In this document: positions 1 through 5,102 of the stretch, in pieces
How positions within the stretch are numbered: the stretch's first letter is position 1
Layout: each line of letters begins with the position of its first letter
DNA from: Nitrospiraceae bacterium
GTDB taxonomy: Bacteria > Nitrospirota > Thermodesulfovibrionia > Thermodesulfovibrionales > Dissulfurispiraceae
Length of the DNA: 5,627 bases
Reading direction: 5' to 3'
Assembly: GCA_003170655.1 (NCBI GenBank)
Contig: PMYY01000240.1
Coordinates: 5,309-10,935 of the forward strand
Translations under genes and position numbers: made by a program
The notes under the pieces: generated by a model
Seen by the model: the letters and a program-made list of their open reading frames with translations, nothing else
What the model was told of the DNA's origin: nothing
The model's database searches: none

Positions 1-3
1 CTG

Positions 4-9
4 CCTCCC
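4..9 (-). promoter_or_regulatory. Shine-Dalgarno-like site for a gene beyond the left edge
   Basis: Read on the minus strand this is GGGAGG, about 25 nt downstream of the fmdB-like stop codon. It matches the ribosome-binding sites used elsewhere in this window (GGGAGG or GGAGG). It suggests that the fmdB-like gene is followed by a co-transcribed minus-strand gene whose start codon lies just outside the window. With no start codon visible this is only a suggestion. Confidence 0.35.
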
Positions 10-33
10 GCGATCTGTCTAAGCTTCTGCTTA

Positions 34-237
34 TTACTTGCAGGAACTGCAGGAGCCGGAACTGCAACTTGAGCATCCCGAGGAGGTCTGCTTCCCGACG
101 CCACTCATGCCGAAGGTCGAGAATTTTTTTACGATATTGTCTGAAGTACATTCCGGGCATGATACTCCGGTGTTTCCGAAGACGAGTTTTTCAAATTCGA
201 TTCCGCATGCTGCGCATTTATATTCAAAGATGGGCAT
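34..237 (-). CDS. FmdB-family zinc ribbon protein with Cys-rich tail
   Basis: This 67-residue protein begins MPIFEYKC, the standard opening of the FmdB/CxxC_CxxC_SSSS putative regulatory family. Cys8-X2-Cys11 and Cys27-X2-Cys30 form the zinc ribbon over residues 1-42. A low-complexity Ser/Gly/Cys tail (about 51-67) adds Cys55, Cys58, Cys63 and Cys66, again as two CX2C pairs, and could bind a second metal. FmdB was named from a methylotroph amidase locus; the family's molecular role is unknown, and transcriptional regulation is presumed rather than shown. The ATG start has a minus-strand GGAG (plus positions 244-247) with a 6-nt spacer. The gene runs divergently from hfq and is served by a near-consensus promoter at about 319-327. 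Family membership is firm; function is open. Confidence 0.9.
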   Translation of the reverse strand: MPIFEYKCAACGIEFEKLVFGNTGVSCPECTSDNIVKKFSTFGMSGVGKQTSSGCSSCSSGSCSSCK

Positions 238-318
238 TTTTTTCTCCGGTAATGTCGTGATCGATAGGCAGGGACAGCCGTCCAGCTATGCCGCGCTCTC
301 TCCATTGGCCTTATTCCA

Positions 319-327
319 ATTATAACA
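319..327 (-). promoter_or_regulatory. Predicted extended -10 promoter for the fmdB-like gene
   Basis: On the minus strand the sequence reads TGTTATAAT: a perfect TATAAT (plus 319-324) preceded by the extended -10 TG. A weak -35 candidate, TTCAAG (plus 342-347), sits 17 nt upstream. Transcription would start near 312, giving a leader of about 75 nt before the ATG at 237. No start site has been measured. Confidence 0.6.
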
Positions 328-375
328 TAAGGCAGTGAGTGCTTGAATTAATGAGCAAAATCATTTATGTTATAA
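320..375. repeat. 11-bp perfect inverted repeat across the divergent promoters
   Basis: TTATAACATAA at 320-330 is the exact reverse complement of TTATGTTATAA at 365-375, with 34 bp between them. Each arm contains the extended -10 element of one of the two divergent promoters. The symmetry may simply reflect two copies of the same sigma-factor motif, or the arms may also bind a dimeric regulator that controls both directions. Confidence 0.6.
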
Positions 376-376
376 A
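343..376 (+). promoter_or_regulatory. Predicted promoter of the hfq-glmM operon
   Basis: An extended -10 element, TGTTATAAA, lies at 368-376 (TG, one base, then TATAAA, five of six matches to consensus). A second reading of the same region pairs TTGAAT (343-348) with TATGTT (366-371) at a 17-nt spacer, four of six matches each. For the extended -10 reading, transcription would start near 383, giving a leader of about 76 nt before hfq. No other comparably good promoter was seen between here and glmM. Confidence 0.55.
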
Positions 377-445
377 ACGAGCACTTGTGAAGTAGGCGCG
401 GTTTTTTACGGTAACCCGTGTTATGCAGGCGCATCGTTTTCGGGG

Positions 446-453
446 AAAGGAGG
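446..453 (+). promoter_or_regulatory. Strong ribosome-binding site of hfq
   Basis: AAAGGAGG is nearly the full anti-Shine-Dalgarno complement. It sits 5 nt before GTG at 459 and 11 nt before ATG at 465. The spacing slightly favours the GTG, although the two choices differ only by two residues (Met-Ala) at the N-terminus. Confidence 0.75.
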
Positions 454-458
454 AGTGA

Positions 459-704
459 GTGGCCATGCCGGAGAGCAAGAATCATAATCTTCAGGACCTT
501 TTTCTCAACCAGCTGCGCAAGGACAGGATACCGGTCATCGTCTTTCTCACCAACGGCGTGAGACTGAAGGGTATCGTCAAAGGCTTCGATAATTTCGTCG
601 TCCTTCTCAAAGATGTCAATGAACAGCTGATTTACAAGCACGCCATATCTACTATCGTCCCCGAAAAGAATGTAGAACTAAGGTCGGAGAGCGGCGATAA
701 GTAA
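459..704 (+). CDS. hfq: RNA chaperone Hfq
   Basis: Hfq forms a ring-shaped hexamer of Sm-fold subunits that pairs small RNAs with mRNAs. The Sm1 region is residues 11-52, with Gln12, Asp13 and Phe46 matching proximal-face residues Gln8, Asp9 and Phe42 of E. coli. The Sm2 signature YKHAIST is residues 59-65. The rim stretch LRKDR (19-23) keeps three basic residues, close to the arginine-rich rim of enterobacterial Hfq. The tail after the Sm core is only about 13 residues, much shorter than in E. coli but common in other bacteria. The start is taken as GTG at 459; ATG at 465 is possible. It is the first gene of the six-gene unit, ending 4 nt before the Nudix gene. Hfq more often sits beside miaA or hflX, so this placement is unusual. 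Confidence 0.96.
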   Translation: MAMPESKNHNLQDLFLNQLRKDRIPVIVFLTNGVRLKGIVKGFDNFVVLLKDVNEQLIYKHAISTIVPEKNVELRSESGDK

Positions 705-708
705 CGAA

Positions 709-1107
709 ATGGCTGCACCAAGGAACCCCTTTCTCACGGTTGATAGCATCATCGAGTACCGTGGAGGAATCATTCTTGTTAAGCGCCGCAATCCTCCTTA
801 TGGGTGGGCTATTCCGGGAGGGTTCGTAGATTACGGAGAATCCCTTGAGGAAGCAGCGGCGAGAGAGGCGAAGGAAGAGACGGGGCTTACGGCTGAACTT
901 GTAAGGCAATTCCATGCGTATTCGGAGCCGGACAGGGATCCTCGGTCCCACACGGTATCCGTGGTCTTCATCGCAAGGGGAAAGGGCGAACTGCAGGCTG
1001 CCGACGATGCGGTTGATGCCGGAGTTTTTACGAAAGACAATCTGCCCGGGGAGATCGCATTCGACCATCGGGCCATTCTTGAAGACTATTTCAGCGGGAG
1101 GTATTAA
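709..1107 (+). CDS. Nudix hydrolase, probable ADP-ribose pyrophosphatase
   Basis: The 132-residue protein has a complete Nudix box at residues 38-60: Gly38, Glu44, then Arg52-Glu53, Glu56-Glu57 and Gly59, fitting GX5EX7REUXEEXGU with no deviation. The glutamates bind the Mg2+ needed to split a nucleoside diphosphate linked to another group. GWAIPGG precedes the box, and a YSEPDRDPRSHTVSVVF stretch at 71-87 resembles the short archaeal/bacterial ADP-ribose pyrophosphatases, which make AMP and ribose-5-phosphate. The substrate is inferred from that likeness; other nucleoside diphosphate derivatives are possible. No good ribosome-binding site lies directly before the ATG (a GGAGAG is 17 nt away), but the hfq stop is only 4 nt upstream, so translation is probably coupled to hfq. 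A link to c-di-AMP breakdown has no support in the sequence. Confidence 0.9.
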   Translation: MAAPRNPFLTVDSIIEYRGGIILVKRRNPPYGWAIPGGFVDYGESLEEAAAREAKEETGLTAELVRQFHAYSEPDRDPRSHTVSVVFIARGKGELQAADDAVDAGVFTKDNLPGEIAFDHRAILEDYFSGRY

Positions 1108-1109
1108 AG

Positions 1110-1775
1110 ATGCTAGAGTCCATGCGCAGACACGCACGTTATTTCTATGTGCTCTTTGTGATAGTGATCATCAGCTTCATATTCTGGGGTGTCGGCGGTG
1201 TAGACAAATCGACGAGTGTCAACGTTGCCGAAATCGGCAAAGAGAAGATAAGCGTGGAAGAATACTGGAGGGCGTACGAAAGGGCGCGCGATGCTTACAG
1301 GGAGATGTATAAAGGACAGCCCCTTGATGAGATCGAGAAAAAGCTGAATCTGAAGAAGATGGTGCTTGACGGCATGATAGAAGAGCGCGTTCTCCTTGCC
1401 TCAGCCAAGGACCTCGGGTTTACCGCATCCGATGAGGAACTCCAGCAGGCGATAGTTAGTGACCCAAGGTTCAGGCGCAACGGCGCTTTCCTCAAGGACA
1501 TATATATTAAGACTCTGGCATTGAACAGGATGACGCCCGAAATGTACGAAGGCATGCTTCGCGAGCAGATTGCCGTGGACAAGATGAAGAAGATGATCGC
1601 TTCGAGCGTGGACGTCACGCCGGCCGAGATAGCGGGCGCACCGGAGGATGCGGCAAAAGTCGTGATGGTCAAACAGATGGTGATCTACAACAAGCGCAAC
1701 GCGGCGATACGCTCCTACGTCGACGGTGTCAAGAAGCGGATGGACATCAAAATCAACCAGGAAGTCATTTCATAA
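1110..1775 (+). CDS. SurA_N/PpiD-like membrane-anchored chaperone without PPIase domain
   Basis: The 221-residue protein starts with a short basic segment and a single hydrophobic helix (about 11-30), leaving the rest in the periplasm. This matches the layout of PpiD. Residues about 35-175 resemble the SurA/PpiD N-terminal chaperone region: a 'VAEIGKEKISVEEY' strand-helix entry, then helices with 'KKMVLDGMIEERVLLASAKDLGF' character split over 63-88, and a 'MTPEMYEGMLREQI' helix. The parvulin-type prolyl isomerase domain is missing; the chain goes almost directly to a closing helix (about 190-215) such as usually ends SurA-like proteins. It is probably a holdase or folding factor for secreted proteins rather than an isomerase. 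GGGAGGT (1096-1102) lies 7 nt before the ATG, and the Nudix stop is 2 nt upstream. Family confidence is good; exact role unknown. Confidence 0.8.
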   Translation: MLESMRRHARYFYVLFVIVIISFIFWGVGGVDKSTSVNVAEIGKEKISVEEYWRAYERARDAYREMYKGQPLDEIEKKLNLKKMVLDGMIEERVLLASAKDLGFTASDEELQQAIVSDPRFRRNGAFLKDIYIKTLALNRMTPEMYEGMLREQIAVDKMKKMIASSVDVTPAEIAGAPEDAAKVVMVKQMVIYNKRNAAIRSYVDGVKKRMDIKINQEVIS

Positions 1776-1779
1776 ATCA

Positions 1780-1785
1780 GGGAGG
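1780..1785 (+). promoter_or_regulatory. Ribosome-binding site that fixes a TTG start for cdaA
   Basis: GGGAGG ends 4 nt before TTG at 1790. No ATG or GTG occurs in frame near it: the first in-frame ATG is codon 26 and would remove most of the first membrane helix. The next in-frame TTG (1802) is too far, at 16 nt. The site therefore supports initiation at TTG 1790. Confidence 0.7.
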
Positions 1786-1789
1786 CGAA

Positions 1790-2602
1790 TTGTTCGATTT
1801 ATTGAGACAGATCAGGTGGCAGGATATAGTCGATATCGCCCTCGTCTCAATAATACTGTATCGCATGCTTCTGATTATAAAGGGGACCATTGCCGCTAAG
1901 ATGCTTGTCGGTTTCGGGTTTCTGCTCTTAGCCCTGGTCCTTTCTAAGTATCTGCAGCTTTATACCATCGATTGGCTGATCCAGAGTTTCTGGTCCCAGC
2001 TTGTCATTGCGGTCATCGTCCTCTTCCAGCCTGAGATAAGGCGGACCCTTGCTCAAATGGGCGAATCTCCTCTCTTGCAGAGCTTCACCTCGGCCGAAGA
2101 ACTCAAATCCCTTGATGAGATCGTAAAGGCCGCTGTCGCACTGGCCAACCGCAAGATAGGCGCGTTGATCGTCATCGAACGCGAAGTCAGCCTGAGGGAA
2201 TATGTCGAGATCGGTACGCCGCTAGATGCAAAGGTCACGAAGGAGCTTCTGCTGAGCATCTTCCATCCCTCGGCTCCGATACATGACGGCGCAATTGTGA
2301 TCAAGGGTAATCGGGTAGTGGCCGCCGGATGTTTCCTGCCCATAAGGCTCGGCACAAGGGTCGGAAAGGCGTTTGGCACCAGGCACAGGGCCGGTATCGC
2401 GATAACCGAAGAGACCGATGCGGTAGCTATCATCGTCTCGGAAGAGACCGGGCATGTTTCTATGGCTATTGACGGCAAACTGAATTCTCCCCTCGACATG
2501 GGTACATTGAGAGACGTTCTTACCGAACTATTTACAGAGCAGAAAAAATCGAAGGCCGTCTCAAAGAAGTCTAGAGCCTTAGGAAATAAGAATGGAGATT
2601 AA
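1790..2602 (+). CDS. cdaA: Diadenylate cyclase CdaA (c-di-AMP synthase)
   Basis: CdaA joins two ATP molecules into cyclic di-AMP at the inner membrane. The 270-residue protein has three membrane helices (about 12-30, 38-54 and 62-79), the linker FQPEIRR at 79-85, and then a DisA_N cyclase domain (about 100-245). Both catalytic motifs are intact: DGA at 166-168 (in HDGAIVIKGN) and RHR at 198-200 (in GTRHRAGIAI). VSEETG at 216-221 is also typical. Length and architecture match B. subtilis CdaA (DacA/YbbP); the C-terminal 20 residues form a basic tail. The start is TTG at 1790, a weak initiator that may keep levels low. The gene is followed by ybbR, overlapping by 11 nt, and by glmM, the conserved cdaA-cdaR-glmM order. 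The usual folP or ftsH partner of proteobacterial loci is not present upstream. Confidence 0.96.
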   Translation: MFDLLRQIRWQDIVDIALVSIILYRMLLIIKGTIAAKMLVGFGFLLLALVLSKYLQLYTIDWLIQSFWSQLVIAVIVLFQPEIRRTLAQMGESPLLQSFTSAEELKSLDEIVKAAVALANRKIGALIVIEREVSLREYVEIGTPLDAKVTKELLLSIFHPSAPIHDGAIVIKGNRVVAAGCFLPIRLGTRVGKAFGTRHRAGIAITEETDAVAIIVSEETGHVSMAIDGKLNSPLDMGTLRDVLTELFTEQKKSKAVSKKSRALGNKNGD

Positions 2603-3260
2603 AGGGTTGAAAGCTAAAGAGATGCTCGTCGGCAATATGGGATTCAAAGTCCTGTCGATAGCCATTGCCGTGTCGCTCTGGTTCTTCATTACCTATCGGG
2701 GCCAGTCCGAGACTACAGTCGATTCACAGCTCGAATTCAAGAATATGCCCCAAGGATTCGAGATACTGAAACAGAATATCAAGAAGGTGACGGTCAATAT
2801 CCGGGGGCATGAAAGCGTCCTGGGCTCTCTCAAGCCTGCGGATGTGCGCGTAATGGTCGATCTGGCAAACGGCAAGAAGGGAGAAGCAAGCTATTATTTC
2901 GACACCACCGATGTAAAGATCCCGGTAAATGTCAAGATTCTCAGAATAGACCCGACATATGTCAGGGTGACGCTTGATGAATCGCTGTCTAGGGACATAG
3001 AGATTAAACCATATGTGGTGGGCCAGCCAGCCAAGGGATATGAGATCTATAAGATAACCGTTAATCCTCCGGTTGTAGTGGTCGAAGGTCCGAAAACCGA
3101 AATGGCGCGGCTTTCTATCCTTCGTACCGAACCGCTCGATATCACCGGGCTTGATACAGATATCTCGCAAAATATTCGCGTTGATGCTAACGGCCGCAAT
3201 GTGCGCATAAAGACACCGGAAGTCGTGACCAAAGTAATTATAAGGAGAAAAAATAGATGA
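2592..3260 (+). CDS. ybbR: YbbR/CdaR-family regulator of CdaA
   Basis: The 222-residue protein has a short cytoplasmic N-terminus, one membrane helix (about 17-34, with the family-typical start N-x-G-x-K and ending LWFFITY), and an extracytoplasmic part made of two YbbR repeats (about 41-122 and 127-218). The second repeat shows the signature VVVEGPKTEM followed by LRTEPLDITGL. B. subtilis CdaR has four such repeats, so this is a short form. In Firmicutes CdaR contacts CdaA through the membrane and changes its activity; the same is inferred here from gene order. The start ATG lies inside the last codons of cdaA (11-nt overlap), with AGGA at 2581-2584 seven nt upstream, so translational coupling and matched amounts of both proteins are likely. 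Confidence 0.93.
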   Translation: MEIKGLKAKEMLVGNMGFKVLSIAIAVSLWFFITYRGQSETTVDSQLEFKNMPQGFEILKQNIKKVTVNIRGHESVLGSLKPADVRVMVDLANGKKGEASYYFDTTDVKIPVNVKILRIDPTYVRVTLDESLSRDIEIKPYVVGQPAKGYEIYKITVNPPVVVVEGPKTEMARLSILRTEPLDITGLDTDISQNIRVDANGRNVRIKTPEVVTKVIIRRKNR

Positions 3261-4612
3261 AACTATTCGGGACCGACGGTATACGAGGCAAGGTTAACCG
3301 CTCGCCCATGACGCCTGAAAATGTATTGCGTGTAGGCATGGCGGCTGCGTCAGTTCTCAGGGACGACCACGGAAGGAATCAGATCCTGATAGGCAAGGAC
3401 ACCAGGATTTCGGGCTACCTCATTGAGAGTGCGCTTACGGCGGGCATCTGCTCCATGGGCATGAACGTAACCCTTGTCGGCCCGATCCCGACCCCTGGAA
3501 TAGCTTTTCTTACAAGGGCGCTGAGGCTAGATGCGGGTGTCGCGATCTCTGCATCGCACAATCCATTCGAGGATAACGGCATCAAGATATTCTCCCCCAC
3601 AGGATTCAAGCTGTCGGATGATATCGAAAAAGAGATTGAGCGGCTTGTTCAGGACGAAAGCTTCCCTTTGAAAAAACCGATCGGCGACAAGATAGGCAAG
3701 GCTTACCGGCTGGATGATGCGGCGGGCAGGTATATCGAATATGTCAAGTCCTCTATCCCCAGGGGAATGGATCTGGAGGGCCTGAAGGTCGTGGTCGATA
3801 GTGCAAACGGAGCGGCGTATAAGATCACGCCACAGCTGCTTCATGAACTCGGCGCAGAAGTGATCTCTATCAACGACGAGCCTGACGGAGTGAATATAAA
3901 TCTTAATTGCGGATCGCTGCATCTCGACCAGCTGGCGCAGCGTGTTAAAGAAACCGGCTCGCATGTCGGCATCGCTCATGACGGCGACGCAGACAGGACA
4001 CTCTTTGTCGACGATAAAGGCAGCACTGTAGACGGCGACCTTGTAATGGGCATATGCGCCCCTGAGATGATGCGCGAAGGGAGGCTGAAGGGTGATAGTG
4101 TGGTTGCAACTGTAATGAGCAACCTCGGACTCGAAAAATACTTGGCAGGCCTCGGCATCAAACTCATACGGGCAAAGGTCGGCGACCGCTACGTTGTAGA
4201 AGAGATGATCAGGGGAGGGTACAACCTGGGCGGGGAACAGTCCGGCCACATGATTTTCTTCGACTACAATACTACCGGTGACGGGCCGATCACGGCGCTG
4301 CAGCTTCTCTATCTTATGCGCAGGAAAAACCGTCTACTCTCGGAAATGACCGCAGGGATCTATCTCTATCCTCAAGTGCTTACGAATGTTATTGTTGCCA
4401 AGGGAAAGATTTACAAGGATTATCCGGACGTAGTGAAGGTCATTGACGATTGCACCCGCAAGCTCGGAGACAAGGGGAGAATACTGGTACGGCCGTCCGG
4501 CACGGAGCCGAAGATCAGGGTCATGGTTGAAGGCGAAGAGTATGGATTTACGAAGGCGATAGCTGATGAAATCGTCGGCGTGATTCGAAAGCGATTCGGA
4601 GTGAAAGAATAG
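3257..4612 (+). CDS. glmM: Phosphoglucosamine mutase GlmM
   Basis: GlmM converts glucosamine-6-phosphate to glucosamine-1-phosphate, the step before UDP-GlcNAc for peptidoglycan and LPS. The 451-residue length is the family norm. All active-site parts are visible: the opening FGTDGIRG (4-11), the phosphoserine loop SASHNP with Ser100 as phosphorylation site, the Mg2+ loop DGDADR at 242-247, the sugar-recognition loop GGEQSGH at 325-331, and the phosphate-binding loop RPSGTEPKIR at 412-421. The ATG overlaps the ybbR stop by four nt (ATGA), with AAGGAG at 3242-3247 nine nt upstream. It is the last gene of the unit, and an intrinsic terminator follows about 54 nt after its stop. In B. subtilis and Lactococcus GlmM binds and inhibits CdaA; whether this holds here is inference. 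Confidence 0.98.
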   Translation: MKLFGTDGIRGKVNRSPMTPENVLRVGMAAASVLRDDHGRNQILIGKDTRISGYLIESALTAGICSMGMNVTLVGPIPTPGIAFLTRALRLDAGVAISASHNPFEDNGIKIFSPTGFKLSDDIEKEIERLVQDESFPLKKPIGDKIGKAYRLDDAAGRYIEYVKSSIPRGMDLEGLKVVVDSANGAAYKITPQLLHELGAEVISINDEPDGVNINLNCGSLHLDQLAQRVKETGSHVGIAHDGDADRTLFVDDKGSTVDGDLVMGICAPEMMREGRLKGDSVVATVMSNLGLEKYLAGLGIKLIRAKVGDRYVVEEMIRGGYNLGGEQSGHMIFFDYNTTGDGPITALQLLYLMRRKNRLLSEMTAGIYLYPQVLTNVIVAKGKIYKDYPDVVKVIDDCTRKLGDKGRILVRPSGTEPKIRVMVEGEEYGFTKAIADEIVGVIRKRFGVKE

Positions 4613-4665
4613 GTCGCACTTCCATCCGGGAGGTCAAGGATGAGTGTCTTCTTTCTCTTTTGTGT

Positions 4666-4699
4666 CCGGCGCAGCGCTCTTCTATCTGCGTCGGTTTTT
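4666..4699 (+). terminator. Rho-independent terminator of the hfq-glmM operon
   Basis: CCGGCGCAG (4666-4674) pairs with CTGCGTCGG (4686-4694) over nine base pairs with one G-T wobble. The loop is 11 nt, and TTTTT follows directly at 4695-4699. There is no matching A-tract on the other side, so it works only for the plus strand. Confidence 0.85.
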
Positions 4700-4855
4700 C
4701 CTTATATGTCATTTTGCTTTGCCTTTATCCTGTTTTCATTAGTTCGTGTTTTACAAAGCAGGCATTATTCAGGCGCGTGACAGAAGAGATTGGTCCTGCA
4801 CTTCGATGCTGATTATCGTGCCGCTTATCATGCTCTCTCTTGGATTTTACCGCGC

Positions 4856-4877
4856 GGCATTGGCGAGACTGGCATTG
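4856..4877. repeat. Direct repeat GGCATTG, 15-nt period
   Basis: GGCATTG occurs at 4856-4862 and again at 4871-4877, eight nt apart. It is the first of several short repeat pairs in the gap between glmM and the thymidylate synthase gene. One such pair alone could be chance; the clustering is the point of interest. Confidence 0.4.
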
Positions 4878-4883
4878 TAAAGA

Positions 4884-4967
4884 GGAATTTTCTTGGACGC
4901 TCACGCGTAGCTTAAACTCATTTTCAAGGGGAATTTTCAAAGTGATGTCGGGGCCTTCCTGATGTCG
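4884..4967. repeat. Cluster of nested short direct repeats
   Basis: Three repeat pairs are seen: GGAATTTTC at 4884-4892 and 4930-4938; ATTTTCAA at 4920-4927 and 4933-4940; TGATGTCG at 4943-4950 and 4960-4967. This arrangement recalls the multiple terminal repeats near the ends of some IS elements such as the IS21 family. No transposase remnant is visible, so the origin remains inference. Confidence 0.45.
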
Positions 4968-4980
4968 ACCATTACCGGTC

Positions 4981-5034
4981 GAGCACGGCACTATAAGCAG
5001 CGAGCTGAAGAACGCGTTCAATGGTGCCGTGCTT
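4981..5034. repeat. Long hairpin, 10-bp perfect core stem
   Basis: AGCACGGCAC (4982-4991) is the exact reverse complement of GTGCCGTGCT (5024-5033). With wobble pairs the stem extends to 14 bp (4981-4994 with 5021-5034), enclosing a 26-nt loop that itself holds CAGC-GA-GCTG. There is no T-run on either side, so it is not a classical intrinsic terminator. It lies about 70 nt beyond the thymidylate synthase stop and could protect or end that transcript by another route, or be part of a mobile-element end. Confidence 0.6.
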
Positions 5035-5046
5035 GCCCCTATTCTC

Positions 5047-5083
5047 AACCCTTGCTAGGTATTCTACCCACCCAGAACCCTTG
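5047..5083. repeat. Direct repeat AACCCTTG, 29-nt period
   Basis: AACCCTTG occurs at 5047-5054 and 5076-5083, just beyond the 3' end of the thymidylate synthase gene. It is another member of the repeat cluster in this gap. No function can be assigned. Confidence 0.4.
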
Positions 5084-5102
5084 AATGAAGGCAAATAGTA
5101 TA

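Larger units (their letters stand above)
4613..5102. other. 490-bp convergent gap with no convincing gene
   Basis: This is the stretch between the glmM stop and the thymidylate synthase stop. It begins with the operon terminator (4666-4699). The rest has short open frames in both directions, none with a recognisable protein, a sensible ribosome-binding site and a clean length together. From about 4850 on it is rich in short direct-repeat pairs (period 13 to 46 nt) and contains a 14-bp-stem hairpin at 4981-5034. No tRNA or known riboswitch was recognised. It may be a decayed insertion or a transfer boundary. Confidence 0.6.

Noticed and set aside
38..325. Plus-strand frames opposite the fmdB-like gene
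   Set aside because: The minus-strand protein carries the clear FmdB start and zinc-ribbon cysteines; the plus frames show nothing recognisable and run into the promoter region.
383..420. Possible attenuator before hfq (small stems near a T-run)
   Set aside because: The ACTT-GTG-AAGT stem is only 4 bp and is not adjacent to the T-run, so it cannot act as an intrinsic terminator.
652..1137. 161-codon minus-strand frame opposite the Nudix gene
   Set aside because: Antisense shadow of a gene with a perfect Nudix box.
3527..4249. 240-codon minus-strand frame inside glmM
   Set aside because: Antisense shadow of a fully intact glmM with all active-site motifs; no family resemblance of its own.
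4640..4780. 46-codon plus-strand frame with a good ribosome-binding site
   Set aside because: The operon terminator lies inside it and the peptide has no recognisable family; kept only as a finding about the site.
4806..4880. 24-codon plus-strand frame encoding a hydrophobic peptide (starts MLIIVPLIML)
   Set aside because: No ribosome-binding site before the ATG, very short, and located after the terminator; membrane-like composition alone is weak evidence. It vaguely recalls the end of antiporter-like proteins but not enough to claim a remnant.
4965..4982. TCGACC-ATTACC-GGTCGA small hairpin
   Set aside because: Six-bp arms next to the much stronger stem at 4981-5034 and mutually exclusive with its base; not treated as a separate feature.
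4725..5048. 107-codon minus-strand frame across the convergent gap
   Set aside because: No recognisable motif, mixed low-quality composition, runs through the hairpin and repeat pairs, and no good ribosome-binding site was seen.
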